Numbered from the stretch's first letter, positions 22,877-34,968 are shown. The stretch is 64,000 nt of DNA from Tragulus kanchil (GCA_022376925.1 JAIOJX010000031.1:138774854-138838853), one strand, 5' to 3'. Program-made: numbers and translations. Notes: generated from the letters alone by a model not told the origin.

Positions 22877-23078
22877 TAGTCTCTAAGTCCTATCTGACTC
22901 TTTTGTGACCCTGTGGACTGTAGCCCATGAGGCGCCTCTGTCCGTGGGATTTCCCAGACCAGACTACTGGAGTGGGTTGCCATTTCCTCCTCCAGGGCAT
23001 CTTCCAGACCCAAGGACGGAACGTATATCTCCTACATGGCAGGTGGATTCTTTACCACTGAGCCACCAGGGAAAGTCT
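22877..23078 (-). repeat. Bov-tA type SINE
   Basis: Reverse Bov-tA: 'tctgactcttttgtgaccct', 'gtggactgtagcccatgagg', 'ggagtgggttgccatttcct', 'ctttaccactgagccaccag'. A 203-codon frame starting at 22905 reads through it and is not a gene. Duplicated at 23995-24196. Confidence 0.9.
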
Positions 23079-23994
23079 TGGGTACACCCCATCAGGACCC
23101 TCGCACCAGACATGGTCCAGTTCTTCTTCTCCAGGGAGACTCTATTTCCTGCTGCACCCATGTACCCACATCTGCTGAGGAAGGCTCCCCACCATGATGC
23201 CTTCCTGTTACCTGGCAACCATCATCACTGGGCAGGGTTCTGTAAGCCTCCCAGGCCCTGTCTTCCAAGATGCAGGCACACACTAACACAAGGAGCTGGT
23301 GAGGAAGAACCCTGGAGGGACAGAAGAAGGCTATGTCTACCGGACAGGAATTCAGAGGCACAGGAAAAGAGTCACCATGCAAAGAGCATTGGGTTGAGAA
23401 TAAGAAAACCAGAGTTCCAACTCCCCGATGCTGGTGCCAGATTGCTATGTGCCCTTATAGAAATCCTTCCTACTCTAGGCTGCAGTTTCCCATTTTCTTC
23501 AGCAAGAGCTATGTGATCTACTACCTGCTGCCCAAGTCAAGTTTTTTCTTTTGAGAAAAAAGATATGGGCCCTGGCATCTTGGAAAACCTGTGGAATGTA
23601 GCCTAGTAGCTACAGCCCTATCATGATTCTCTGCATGCAGAGAGGAGTTAAGACTGTGGCTGAGGCCAGCTAGATAGCAGCCCATGACCTCCAACTGATG
23701 GTGTGTTAGAAACTGCCAGCTACTGGGTGCATCTCTTCCCAACTCAATGTTCTCTGTTGGAAGCTTGAAACCAGAGGGTTTCCTCCTGAAACTGGCAGAT
23801 GCTACACATCAGGGATACCTACTTCTTTAAATCTATTTCCAGTAACCCTGGCTCTGCGACCAACTAATGGTGCAATCTTAGGCAAGCCCTTTCCTAGCCC
23901 TGGGTCTCAGTTTCTCTGTTGAGGGCAGAGACCAACTCCCCTTCAAGGTTTGATTGAGCCACAACATCTCCCTAGTCACCCCTCCTTATTGCTT

Positions 23995-24196
23995 TAGTCT
24001 CTAAGTCCTATCTGACTCTTTTGTGACCCTGTGGACTGTAGCCCATGAGGCGCCTCTGTCCGTGGGATTTCCCAGACCAGACTACTGGAGTGGGTTGCCA
24101 TTTCCTCCTCCAGGGCATCTTCCAGACCCAAGGACGGAACGTATATCTCCTACATGGCAGGTGGATTCTTTACCACTGAGCCACCAGGGAAAGTCT
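23995..24196 (-). repeat. Bov-tA type SINE, second copy
   Basis: Copy of 22877-23078 in duplication H. Confidence 0.9.
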
Positions 24197-24577
24197 TGGG
24201 TACACCCCATCAGGACCCTCGCACCAGACATGGTCCAGTTCTTCTTCTCCAGGGAGACTCTATTTCCTGCTGCACCCATGTACCCACATCTGCTGAGGAA
24301 GGCTCCCCACCATGATGCCTTCCTGTTACCTGGCAACCATCATCACTGGGCAGGGTTCTGTAAGCCTCCCAGGCCCTGTCTTCCAAGATGCAGGCACACA
24401 CTAACACAAGGAGCTGGTGAGGAAGAACCCTGGAGGGACAGAAGAAGGCTATGTCTACCGGACAGGAATTCAGAGGCACAGGAAAAGAGTCACCATGCAA
24501 AGAGCATTGGGTTGAGAATAAGAAAACCAGAGTTCCAACTCCCCGATGCTGGTGCCAGATTGCTATGTGCCCTTATA

Positions 24578-26839
24578 GAAATCCTTCCTACTCTAGGCTG
24601 CAGTTTCCCATTTTCTTCAGCAAGAGCTATGTGATCTACTACCTGCTGCCCAAGTCAAGTTTTTTCTTTTGAGAAAAAAGATATGGGCCCTGGCATCTTG
24701 GAAAACCTGTGGAATGTAGCCTAGTAGCTACAGCCCTATCATGATTCTCTGCATGCAGAGAGGAGTTAAGACTGTGGCTGAGGCCAGCTAGATAGCAGCC
24801 CATGACCTCCAACTGATGGTGTGTTAGAAACTGCTTGGTTCTGAGAGCTGACTGGGTGCATCTCTTCCCAACTCAATGTTCTCTGTTGGAAGCTTGAAAC
24901 CAGAGGGTTTCCTCCCTGGAAACTGGCAGATGCTACACATCAGGGATGGTAGCTTTTTGTTTTTATTTTGAGAGCTGCTGTTACTCAGTTATCAATTCAC
25001 CTACTGCCTCCAGCCCCTGTAGACTGCCTGCAGTGGAACTTCTCACCAGGGGTAGAACTTCCTTCTCTCCTGAGTTTCCACCAACAGCATCCATGCCCAG
25101 GTGTCCTGTGTGAGTGATCTGCTACCCACTCTCCTGACAGGTGGGCTCCCAGGAATTCAGATTCAGGACAAGGAGAGAGAGGAGGAGGGGTCTCATGGGT
25201 TGCCTGTCTGTGGCAGCCAGGATGCCTCGCACAAAGGCATTTATGTACTATCAGGGAAGACTCGTTAATACCAGGGTGTTAAAATATGTAAATAGCATAA
25301 ACATGTACCACATCCTAATTACTGTTTTGCATTATCAAGTCATTTACTCTTTATGACATTTTACGACTGTTCAGCTGTGTCAGCAAACACTTAGCAGAAC
25401 CTCCTACCATGGATGAGAAAACACACTTTCTGGCTCTGGTTATAGGAAGGGGGATGGCCGGGGGAGTGGGGAGGCCAAACAAAGCCTTCCTGTTCCAGGC
25501 GCCCAGGCCGTGGAGGAAGACATCCATTGTCCAGGTTCTCTTTGTGTGAACAACATATGTTCCTGCTTCCTGGCATTTTCCCTGTTGTTCTCTCATCCTA
25601 CTTCTCGTGGAGGCAGATTTATACGCAGGCTAATGAGAGCTGACATTTCCTATGCTGGTTTCTACACTGGCTGCGCTGATTTAATGCGGTGCAGGCGTCA
25701 ACCAATGGGAAATCCTTCCTACTCTAGGCTGCAGTTTCCCATTTTCTTCAGCGAGAGCTATGTGATCTACTACCTGCTGCCCAAGTCAAGTTTTTTCTTT
25801 TGAGAAAAAAGATATGGGCCCTGGCATCTTGGAAAACCTGTGGAATGTAGCCTAGTAGCTACAGCCCTATCATGATTCTCTGCATGCAGAGAGGAGTTAA
25901 GACTGTGGCTGAGGCCAGCTAGATAGCAGCCCATGACCTCCAACTGATGGTGTGTTAGAAACTGCTTGGTTCTGAGAGCTGACTGGGTGCATCTCTTCCC
26001 AACTCAATGTTCTCTGTTGGAAGCTTGAAACCAGAGGGTTTCCTCCCTGGAAACTGGCAGATGCTACACATCAGGGATGGTAGCTTTTTGTTTTTATTTT
26101 GAGAGCTGCTGTTACTCAGTTATCAATTCACCTACTGCCTCCAGCCCCTGTAGACTGCCTGCAGTGGAACTTCTCACCAGGGGTAGAACTTCCTTCTCTC
26201 CTGAGTTTCCACCAACAGCATCCATGCCCAGGTGTCCTGTGTGAGTGATCTGCTACCCACTCTCCTGACAGGTGGGCTCCCAGGAATTCAGATTCAGGAC
26301 AAGGAGAGAGAGGAGGAGGGGTCTCATGGGTTGCCTGTCTGTGGCAGCCAGGATGCCTCGCACAAAGGCATTTATGTACTATCAGGGAAGACTCGTTAAT
26401 ACCAGGGTGTTAAAATATGTAAATAGCATAAACATGTACCACATCCTAATTACTGTTTTGCATTATCAAGTCATTTACTCTTTATGACATTTTACGACTG
26501 TTCAGCTGTGTCAGCAAACACTTAGCAGAACCTCCTACCATGGATGAGAAAACACACTTTCTGGCTCTGGTTATAGGAAGGGGGATGGCCGGGGGAGTGG
26601 GGAGGCCAAACAAAGCCTTCCTGTTCCAGGCGCCCAGGCCGTGGAGGAAGACATCCATTGTCCAGGTTCTCTTTGTGTGAACAACATATGTTCCTGCTTC
26701 CTGGCATTTTCCCTGTTGTTCTCTCATCCTACTTCTCGTGGAGGCAGATTTATACGCAGGCTAATGAGAGCTGACATTTCCTATGCTGGTTTCTACACTG
26801 GCTGCGCTGATTTAATGCGGTGCAGGCGTCAACCAATGG
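24578..26839 (+). repeat. Local direct duplication I (1,131 bp x 2)
   Basis: Copy 1 is 24578-25708 and copy 2 is 25709-26839, with no filler. 24578-24947 is also the right end of duplication H, so it is present three times (from 23460, 24578 and 25709). One mismatch seen ('cagcaagagc' against 'cagcgagagc'). Confidence 0.95.
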
Positions 26840-27264
26840 CAAAGTCAGCTTCCTCGAGCCCTTCTTTAGAGTCACGTCATTATCAGATTGGAGGAGCTGC
26901 CGGCAACGTTGAAGCACAGTAGCTTTCGGGGTATCCAACCTGGGTCCCAGCACTGAATCTGCCTGCCCTGAGAAAGGAAGTTTCTTGTTATCACAGAAGG
27001 GTTTGAATCTCTCTAAATAGTTTAAACAGGAGGTCTCACTCAGGTGGCATTCAAACCAGTTTCTGTTCATAAGCATTCTGGTTGTCCCCCACCATGTTCA
27101 AAAAATGGTTTTATTTGCCAATTTTTAAAACCAGGGACATTTTTATGTAAAAGTCCAGATGTTTGACCTCTCTGAAAAAAATCTGAAAACCCGCAATGCC
27201 TGTCTTCCCTTATTGTCATCAGTTGGAGAGATGTGGTGGCGGGTATAACAGGGTGGATAGACGT
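24948..27264. other. Non-repeat, non-coding DNA
   Basis: Apart from the duplicated arrangement I recognise no gene or clear interspersed repeat. 26830-26930 contains a CCAAT motif and a CRE-like TCACGTCA but no initiator or splice context. Confidence 0.35.
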
Positions 27265-27450
27265 AGAGCTTTAGCGTCAGATGGCCTGGTTCAAATCCAA
27301 GCCACACAGCTTAACTGCTGTGTGACTTTGGGTGGTTTACGGAACTTCTCTGTGTTTCAGTAGCCTCATCTACCCCAAAGAGGAAAATTCCCTCATCATC
27401 CAGTTATAAGCTCAGGGAATAGGGTCTTGTGCTTATTAAGTACTATATAA
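27265..27450 (-). repeat. MIR SINE
   Basis: Reverse MIR: 'ctggttcaaatccaagccac', 'aactgctgtgtgactttggg', 'cttctctgtgtttcagtagc', 'ctcatctaccccaaagagga'. Its right part is repeated from 28406. Confidence 0.7.
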
Positions 27451-29450
27451 GGTTGACTTATCATGACCCATCACTGCCCTTGGGTTGGGTATGTGCTTTT
27501 CCAGTGCTCGCTCCAGGGTTGGAAGAAGCTACCAGCCAGAAGTGACATTGAGAGTGAGCAGGTGGTGCTATGGCCCCCTCTTGCACAGCCAGAGCAGAAG
27601 GAGAAGGGGAGGAGGGTTCCAGTCCTACTCCTTACGTCGACACCATTAGCGGTTTACATCCGCCATGGTCCAGTGTTTTCTCCAAACGGCAGGTTCACAG
27701 AGTGAATGATTCTGCTTTGGAGATTATTAAAGATCGGTGTTGCTAGCAGGAAGAAGAGAGGTGCATGGAAACAATTTCCATTAAAATGGAGTTGGGAGAC
27801 AAAAGGCACATGGAGAACTATTTTGAGCCCAAGGCAGGTGACATGGGATTCAAAATTTAATGAGCCTTAAATGCCATTGGATGAATATAGCCGGGGATGC
27901 ACAGCTACATCAGAAAGGGCCCACACAGTTGCATGCCTTCCCATAATATTCCATTTTTTAAAGCCTCCTTAGAACTAACAAGCTAAACCTCCGTCAAATG
28001 AGGGAGTCATCACCATTCGCATCTAAGTGATCTTTCAGATCACAGGGAGCTCTACCTGGCTGCTGCTGTGTCACCCTGGGCTTGGGGACACAGGCCTCCA
28101 CACCTGCCTGGATGTCGGTGCTCAGTGGACTGACCAGGGGGTCGCCTGAGTCTCCTGTCCCACACCCGCCTCTGGACGCCGCTTCAGCTTCTCAGCGGGA
28201 AGGCTCCTGCCGGCTGTCTGTGACAGTTGTGCTCCCTGCAGGGGGCTGCTGAGTGGCCAGGCTCACAGACAGGGCTTGCATTTGTCTAACGCACAAACAA
28301 GGGAACCAAATTCATGTCACAGCTGAGGTTGCTCACCTTGGAAAAGGCCAGGAGTTTGGGACTATGATTCACCAAATCTATTGTCACAGCTGGTGAACTG
28401 TTTGGTGACTTTGGGTGGTTTTACGGAACTTCTCTGTGTTTCAGTAGCCTCATCTACCCCAAAGAGGAAAATTCCCTCATCATCCAGTTATAAGCTCAGG
28501 AATAGGGTCTTGTGCTTATTAAGTACTATATAAGGTTGACTTATCATGACCCATCACTGCCCTTGGGTTGGGTATGTGCTTTTCCAGTGCTCGCTCCAGG
28601 GTTGGAAGAAGCTACCAGCCAGAAGTGACATTGAGAGTGAGCAGGTGGTGCTATGGCCCCCTCTTGCACAGCCAGAGCAGAAGGAGAAGGGGAGGAGGGT
28701 TCCAGTCCTACTCCTTACGTCGACACCATTAGCGGTTTACATCCGCCATGGTCCAGTGTTTTCTCCAAACGGCAGGTTCACAGAGTGAATGATTCTGCTT
28801 TGGAGATTATTAAAGATCGGTGTTGCTAGCAGGAAGAAGAGAGGTGCATGGAAACAATTTCCATTAAAATGGAGTTGGGAGACAAAAGGCACATGGAGAA
28901 CTATTTTGAGCCCAAGGCAGGTGACATGGGATTCAAAATTTAATGAGCCTTAAATGCCATTGGATGAATATACCCGGGGGATGCACAGCTACATCAGAAA
29001 GGGCCCACACAGTTGCATGCCTTCCCATAATATTCCATTTTTTAAAGCCTCCTTAGAACTAACAAGCTAAACCTCCGTCAAATGAGGGAGTCATCACCAT
29101 TCGCATCTAAGTGATCTTTCAGATCACAGGGAGCTCTACCTGGCTGCTGCTGTGTCACCCTGGGCTTGGGGACACAGGCCTCCACACCTGCCTGGATGTC
29201 GGTGCTCAGTGGACTGACCAGGGGGTCGCCTGAGTCTCCTGTCCCACACCCGCCTCTGGACGCCGCTTCAGCTTCTCAGCGGGAAGGCTCCTGCCGGCTG
29301 TCTGTGACAGTTGTGCTCCCTGCAGGGGGCTGCTGAGTGGCCAGGCTCACAGACAGGGCTTGCATTTGTCTAACGCACAAACAAGGGGAACCAAATTCAT
29401 GTCACAGCTGAGGTTGCTCACCTTGGAAAAGGCCAGGGAGTTTGGGACTA
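27323..29450 (+). repeat. Local direct duplication J (about 1.04 kb x 2)
   Basis: Copy 1 is 27323-28364 and copy 2 is 28406-29450 (offset 1083). The 41-bp filler is 28365-28405. Single-base indels lie near both edges of the join, plus one mid-block change ('tatagccgggga' against 'tatacccggggga'). Confidence 0.95.
27451..28364. other. Non-repeat, non-coding DNA
   Basis: No gene recognised; open frames up to 80 codons only. The same DNA recurs in 28534-29450. Confidence 0.4.
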
Positions 29451-30329
29451 GTGAACCCCTTTCTGACCTCTGAAATACCTACTGATTTGGAAGCAAAAAG
29501 ATCCCTCAGCAGCATGAATTCCTGAGGACCTTTTTGGCTTCCTCTGAGAGCTCCGGGGCAGCTCTTCCCATGTGCTCTCTCTGCTGACACAGACAACAGA
29601 GATCGGGGGTTCCTGCAGCAATTACAGAGAGGGAACAATGGAGGTTTGGCAGACTCAAAAACTGTTCACACTCCCTTCCCTGAACATTGGCCATGGCAAC
29701 CCTAGACCCCAAATATCAGCCATTCTCATCCCTCTGCCTCTATTTTTGCCATCTCCCTTTGTCAGTATTTACTTAGACAATTCAAGCACCTATGCTAGCC
29801 TCGGCATAAGCGATAATACCTGTGAAATCACAGGTTTGATGTGTGGGCTTTAGTTTTTCTACAATACATTCAAATAAATGCATAACTATCAACGTAGAAA
29901 ATGTGTCTTTGCTTATCACCTAGCATTATCTCATGAACAGCCAGTAACAAAAGTGTGAAACTTCTGGAACGCTTCTCTGGAGGCAGTGGGAAGAACTTGT
30001 TAGGGCAGAAAAACTTGGAGAGATCGTGGCACAAGATTGAATTCAGAGCCTGAACGTGAAAGAAGCAACTCCTACTGGATGGGGTTTGGAGGTGCGTTTT
30101 TCCCCCTCAAAAAGTCTTCACCCATGTTTCAAGTGAAAGATAGCAAACATTCTGGATTAGAAATGCAAAATAAAGCATAAGGAAGATTAAGGAAGGGTGG
30201 GCTGAGAGATGGGCACTGGTTTTCCTTTGGTGGGGCTCTGTTCGACAATGTGGCCCACAGGAGGTGGCAAGAGGAAGGTCTATGCCACTCTGCTGAGCCA
30301 CTGTCTCTCGACCACAGGACCATAGGATG
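29451..30329. other. Single-copy DNA
   Basis: No gene or clear repeat recognised. Confidence 0.35.
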
Positions 30330-30960
30330 AAGGGTCTTAAGGTCCGTATCAGTGTGCCCATATCAGGGCTGCCATAAGAAAGCACCACAGAGTGGGAGGT
30401 TGAGCAAGAGAGGTTTACTTTCTCATAGTTCTGGAGGCTGGGGGTTGAGACGTCAGCAAGGTTGGCTTCCTCTGAGGCCTCTCTCCTCGTCTCGCGGACG
30501 GCTGCCTTCCTCCTGCGTCTTCCCATAGCTTCCCTCTGGGTCTGTGTGTGCCTGCTAATTCGCATCGGTCGTGTCCAGCTCTCTGTGACCCCGTGCCCTA
30601 TAGCCCGCCAGGCTCCTCTGTCCATAGGATTCTCCAGGCAAGAACACTAGAGTTCGTGGCTATGCCCTCCTCTGGGGGATCTTCCCAATCCAGAGATCAA
30701 ATCCGCATCTCTTGTGTCTCCTGCATTGCAGGCAGGTTCTTTACCACTGAGCCACCTGGGATGCCCCTCCTTTTGTGGACGTCTCTGTCCAAATTTCCTC
30801 TTCTCATGAAGAAAAGAGTCATATTGAGGAAGGGTCCAACCCAAAGATCTCATTTAGCTTTAATGACCTCTTTAAAGACCTCATGTCCAAATAAGGTCCC
30901 ATTCTGAGTTCCTGAGCATTAAGACTTCAGCATGCGAATCTGGAGGGGACACAACTCAGC
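30330..30960 (-). repeat. MLT1-like LTR (MaLR) with nested SINE
   Basis: Reverse MLT1/MaLR order: 'atcagggctgccataagaaa', 'ctcatagttctggaggctgg', 'gcttcctctgaggcctctct', 'aaatttcctcttctcatgaa', 'aatgacctctttaaagacct', 'ggggacacaactcagcctca'. Split by a Bov-tA SINE at 30544-30767. Confidence 0.75.
30544..30767 (-). repeat. Bov-tA type SINE nested in MLT1-like LTR
   Basis: Reverse Bov-tA: 'tgctaattcgcatcggtcgt', 'ccataggattctccaggcaa', 'gtgtctcctgcattgcaggc', 'ctttaccactgagccacctg'. Confidence 0.9.
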
Positions 30961-31525
30961 CTCACATGGTCTTTGGAATCAAGAAAGTGAAGGGATATGT
31001 GTGAGAGCCTCATTTGGCTGCTTCAAGTAATAGGACTGCTCTACAGCCACCTGAGCCCAAGGAGGACAGTAAGCTCTTGGCTTCCAGGAATGGACGCTGA
31101 GGTCCAGCAAGCTTCCGAGACGCTGTGTCTGGGCTCTTCCACACCAAGAGCCATGGCTCGTTTCCCTTGCTTTTCACTACTAGCCTGCCTCTGGGCTTCA
31201 GCATCCCTGCTTCTCTTTGTGGGCTCTCTTGTCCCTCCCAACGCCAGCAGCCTGCTGAGCAACTTGCTATTTCCTGACTCATATTCCAGATTGGGAGAAT
31301 CTGGTCCAGCCGACAACTAGGCCAACTTTTTTCTCATGGTTGGCCATCCCATATCTCCCCAGCCCTATGGTGAATGGGACTTTACAGACACAGGCATTGT
31401 GCTCGGACCTGCTTCCTCTTGAAGGTGAGAGGAATTGGCAGACACCACTACTGGTATAGAGGAAATCATCCAGAGTATGACTCAAGCAAGGTGTGCTCCC
31501 TCCCATCAATATTTCCAAATTATCT
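30961..31525. other. Single-copy DNA
   Basis: Overlapping frames on both strands up to 107 codons, with no recognised gene or repeat. Confidence 0.35.
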
Positions 31526-31582
31526 CGTAACCCTCCGCACTGGAACGGGACCCTCCAGTCTTTAAGAGAAGGACGTCACAGG

Positions 31583-31735
31583 AATTCCCTGGCTGTCCAG
31601 TGGTTAGGGCTCTGTGCTTCCACTGCATGGTGCACGGGTTCAATCCCTGGCTAGGGAACTAAAATTCCACATGAAGTGTGGTGCAGTCACAAAGTAGAAT
31701 TTAAAATTTTTAAATAAAAAGTAAAACATAAAAAT
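31583..31735 (+). repeat. CHR-type SINE
   Basis: Forward tRNA-derived head 'ttccctggctgtccagtggt', B-box-like 'gggttcaatccctgg', then 'gctagggaactaaaattcca' and an A-rich tail. Its 5' end abuts GAAGGACGTCACAGG (31568-31582), and the same 15-mer recurs only at 32236-32250, about 500 bp past the tail. Duplicated at 32688-32840. Confidence 0.9.
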
Positions 31736-32235
31736 AAAGAACGTTTAAAAAGAGAGGATTCTCATCAGAATCAGAGCACAGAGGAATCAGATTCATAACT
31801 AAGATTCAGGCTAAAAACAAAGATTTAGAAGAGTATTTGATAGTTTCAGGCAGGATTTGTTGCCTCAGGGGATATAAAAATTCTCTAATCAGAGAATGAG
31901 AATGGGACAGAAGTAAAAGAGGACAGAAACTGGCTTCTTCCTAAGAAAACATCCCCCGACCCCAGGCGATCTGAGACCAGAGGGGTCTGAGCCTACCTTC
32001 TCTGCTGGGGCCTCTCACTCAGAGCACTCAGAACCCCACCTGGAGAAGGACAGTAGACCTGAAAGCTGCAGGCAAGAAAGGCAGGAGGCAGCCTCCCAGC
32101 ATTTCTTGGGGTTGCAGAGTAAGGATGGACAGCAGCCATTCTGACCTCCTCCCTGGATCTCCCCACTCCCCTGAGAGGAGCAGGCCAGCAGCTGGCAGCA
32201 GGAGCCAGGCTGGGAGGGGCTCTAAGGTCTGGAGC
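31736..32235. other. Passenger segment between SINE tail and distal 15-bp repeat
   Basis: About 500 bp of non-repeat DNA lying between the CHR SINE tail and the second 15-bp direct repeat. No poly-A at its right end and no recognised gene. It could be co-mobilised DNA or a separate event. Present again at 32841-33340. Confidence 0.4.
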
Positions 32236-32303
32236 GAAGGACGTCACAGGCTCAACTTGTGTGTTTTGACACCTGAGAATTGGTGAACTAGATACACTTC
32301 TTT

Positions 32304-32576
32304 TTTATTTTATTTTATAATTTTGGCCTCTTTTATTGGGTTTCTATTTTTTTATTTTCATCCATATTCACTCTTTGACTTATGTGGGCCTCCCACTGCC
32401 ATGGCCTCTCTTTTTTCAGAGTACTGGCTCTGGGTGCATGCGCTCCAGAGCACTGGCTAGTAATTGGTCACACTAGTCCAGCCGTTGCGGCAGGTGGGAT
32501 CCTCCTGGGCCAGGGATCGAACCAATGCCCCTTGCACTGCAAGGTGGACTCTTTATGCACTGGACCATGGGCCCAT
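32304..32576 (-). repeat. CHR-type SINE
   Basis: Reverse CHR element: T-rich tail at left, 'tatgtgggcctcccactgcc', 'gcatgcgctccagagcactg', 'cttgcactgcaaggtggact'. Near-perfect target-site duplication GATACACTTCTTT (32291-32303) and GATATACTTCTTT (32577-32589). The head in this copy is damaged; copy 2 (33409-33689) keeps 'ggaccatcagggaagcccc'. Confidence 0.9.
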
Positions 32577-32687
32577 GATATACTTCTTTAAAGGACATCA
32601 GTGTGGATAAATGAAGGACTAGCTTTTCTTCGTAACCCTCCGCACTGGAACGGGACCCTCCAGTCTTTAAGAGAAGGACGTCACAGG

Positions 32688-32840
32688 AATTCCCTGGCTG
32701 TCCAGTGGTTAGGGCTCTGTGCTTCCACTGCATGGTGCACGGGTTCAATCCCTGGCTAGGGAACTAAAATTCCACATGAAGTGTGGTGCAGTCACAAAGT
32801 AGAATTTAAAATTTTTAAATAAAAAGTAAAACATAAAAAT
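32688..32840 (+). repeat. CHR-type SINE, second copy
   Basis: Copy of 31583-31735 in duplication K. The flanking 15-mers are at 32673-32687 and 33341-33355. Confidence 0.9.
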
Positions 32841-33408
32841 AAAGAACGTTTAAAAAGAGAGGATTCTCATCAGAATCAGAGCACAGAGGAATCAGATTCA
32901 TAACTAAGATTCAGGCTAAAAACAAAGATTTAGAAGAGTATTTGATAGTTTCAGGCAGGATTTGTTGCCTCAGGGGATATAAAAATTCTCTAATCAGAGA
33001 ATGAGAATGGGACAGAAGTAAAAGAGGACAGAAACTGGCTTCTTCCTAAGAAAACATCCCCCGACCCCAGGCGATCTGAGACCAGAGGGGTCTGAGCCTA
33101 CCTTCTCTGCTGGGGCCTCTCACTCAGAGCACTCAGAACCCCACCTGGAGAAGGACAGTAGACCTGAAAGCTGCAGGCAAGAAAGGCAGGAGGCAGCCTC
33201 CCAGCATTTCTTGGGGTTGCAGAGTAAGGATGGACAGCAGCCATTCTGACCTCCTCCCTGGATCTCCCCACTCCCCTGAGAGGAGCAGGCCAGCAGCTGG
33301 CAGCAGGAGCCAGGCTGGGAGGGGCTCTAAGGTCTGGAGCGAAGGACGTCACAGGCTCAACTTGTGTGTTTTGACACCTGAGAATTGGTGAACTAGATAC
33401 ACTTCTTT

Positions 33409-33689
33409 TTTATTTTATTTTATAATTTTGGCCTCTTTTATTGGGTTTCTATTTTTTTATTTTCATCCATATTCACTCTTTGACTTATGTGGGCCTCCCA
33501 CTGCCATGGCCTCTCTTTTTTCAGAGTACTGGCTCTGGGTGCATGCGCTCCAGAGCACTGGCTAGTAATTGGTCACACTAGTCCAGCCGTTATGCGGCAG
33601 GTGGGATCCTCCTGGGCCAGGGATCGAACCAATGACCCTTGCACTGCAAGGTGGACTCTTTATGCACTGGACCATCAGGGAAGCCCCAT
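33409..33689 (-). repeat. CHR-type SINE, second copy
   Basis: Copy of 32304-32576 with an intact head. Target-site duplications at 33396-33408 and 33690-33702. Confidence 0.9.
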
Positions 33690-33857
33690 GATATACTTCT
33701 TTAAAGGACATCAGTGTGGATAAATGAAGGACTAGAGACCCCCTACTCCAATCTCCTGGTACCCCACCCCTAACTCAGCAATATTCCAGGGAAAAGGGAA
33801 ATACACAGTCCAAGTTTCCACTACTTAGTTGAACAGAGGCATAAAATGATGATTAAG

Positions 33858-34396
33858 TTCAGGGTATCAACTTCCTGTTGCTTCTGTAACAAAGACCACA
33901 AACTCAGGGGCTTGAAACAATACGAATTTATTATGCATTTTATAGTTCTGTGGGTTATGAATCTGACATGGCTGCTTACTGGACAAAACCCAAAATGTCT
34001 GTGGGGCTGCATTTCTTCTGAAGATGCCAGGGGTTAATCTGTTTCTTTGTCTTTTTCAGCTTCTGCAGACCCCTCATGATCCTTGGCTTTAGGCACCCTA
34101 CTTCCATCTTGAAAGCCAGCAATGGCAGGTCAAGTCCTCCTCAGATTTGAATGACTCTGATCTTCCATAGTCACATCTCCCTCTCTGCCTCCCTCTTCCA
34201 CTTTTAAGGACCCTCTTCCACTTTTGTGATTGCATTGGGTCCACCTGTATAATCCAGAATGATCTCAAAGGTCAGTTGATTAGCAATCTTAATTCTGTCT
34301 ACAATCGTAGGTCCCCCTTAATGTGTAACTGCAGGTTCTGGGGACAAGGATGTGGATATCTTGCAGGTGCTGTTATTCTGCTTGCTGGATTCAGTG
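33858..34396 (-). repeat. MLT1-like LTR (MaLR)
   Basis: Reverse MaLR order: 'tatcaacttcctgttgcttc', 'aaacaatacgaatttattat', 'ttgaaagccagcaatggcag', 'cctccctcttccacttttaa', 'tgtataatccagaatgatct', 'aaggatgtggatatcttgca'. Long for a fragment. Repeated at 34969-35507. Confidence 0.7.
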
Positions 34397-34630
34397 AATG
34401 GGTAAGTAAATACAAATTTCTTGCCCACCCAAGTTCATGACCTGAGATTGGAGTCATGACACTGTTGTGTGTATCTATGACAAGAAGAAACTCTGGTTTT
34501 GAGTTAGAGATGAGGAAAGGTCGTGAGGTTTCATCTCTGAATCATTCTGCTCTAAGAAACATGCTCAAACAACTGGGCCCAACCTTGGGAAGTGAGATCC
34601 TGAATGTGGGAATCACGAAACCATACAATC

Positions 34631-34881
34631 TTGCTGTTCAGTTGCTAAGTCGTGCCTGACTCTTTTCGACCCAAGAACTGTAGCACACTCAGCTTCCCTG
34701 TTCTTCACAATCTCCCACAGTTGGCTCAGACTCCTATCTATTGACTCAGTGATGCCATCCAACCATCTTATTCTCTGTTGCCCCCTTCTCGTCCTGCCCA
34801 CAGTCTTACCCAGCATCAGGGGCTTTTCCAATGAATGGGCTCTTGGCATTAGGTGGCCAAAGGAATGGGGCTTGAGCTTCA
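34631..34881 (-). repeat. BovB (RTE) LINE 3' end
   Basis: Reverse BovB 3' terminus beginning 'ttgctgttcagttgctaagt', then 'ctcccacagttggctcagac' and 'cttattctctgttgccccct'. Cut off by the end of copy 1 of duplication L. Confidence 0.85.
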
Positions 34882-34968
34882 AGCCTGAATCAGGTTATTT
34901 CTCTGCCTTGCGTCCAATACAAGTGTTTCCACTACTTAGTTGAACAGAGGCATAAAATGATGATTAAG

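Larger units (their letters stand above)
22713..24947 (+). repeat. Local direct duplication H (about 1.11 kb x 2)
   Basis: Copy 1 is 22713-23816 and copy 2 is 23831-24947 (offset 1118), with a 14-bp filler. Copy 1 has lost about 12 bp near its right end ('aaactgccagctactggg' against the longer copy 2) and 2 bp in 'tttcctcc'. Confidence 0.95.
31526..33735 (+). repeat. Local direct duplication K (about 1.10 kb x 2)
   Basis: Copy 1 is 31526-32622 and copy 2 is 32631-33735 (offset 1105, rising to 1113 at the right), with an 8-bp filler. Copy 1 carries a damaged stretch near its right end: 'gaccatgggcccatg' where copy 2 reads 'gaccatcagggaagcccc'. Confidence 0.95.

Noticed and set aside
22905..24634. 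Two identical 203-codon open frames as a tandem gene pair
   Set aside because: The frame begins inside a reversed Bov-tA SINE and the second copy is duplication H. No splice or promoter context.
30998..31320. Overlapping plus- and minus-strand frames of 90-107 codons as an exon
   Set aside because: Both strands are open, no family resemblance, no splice pair.
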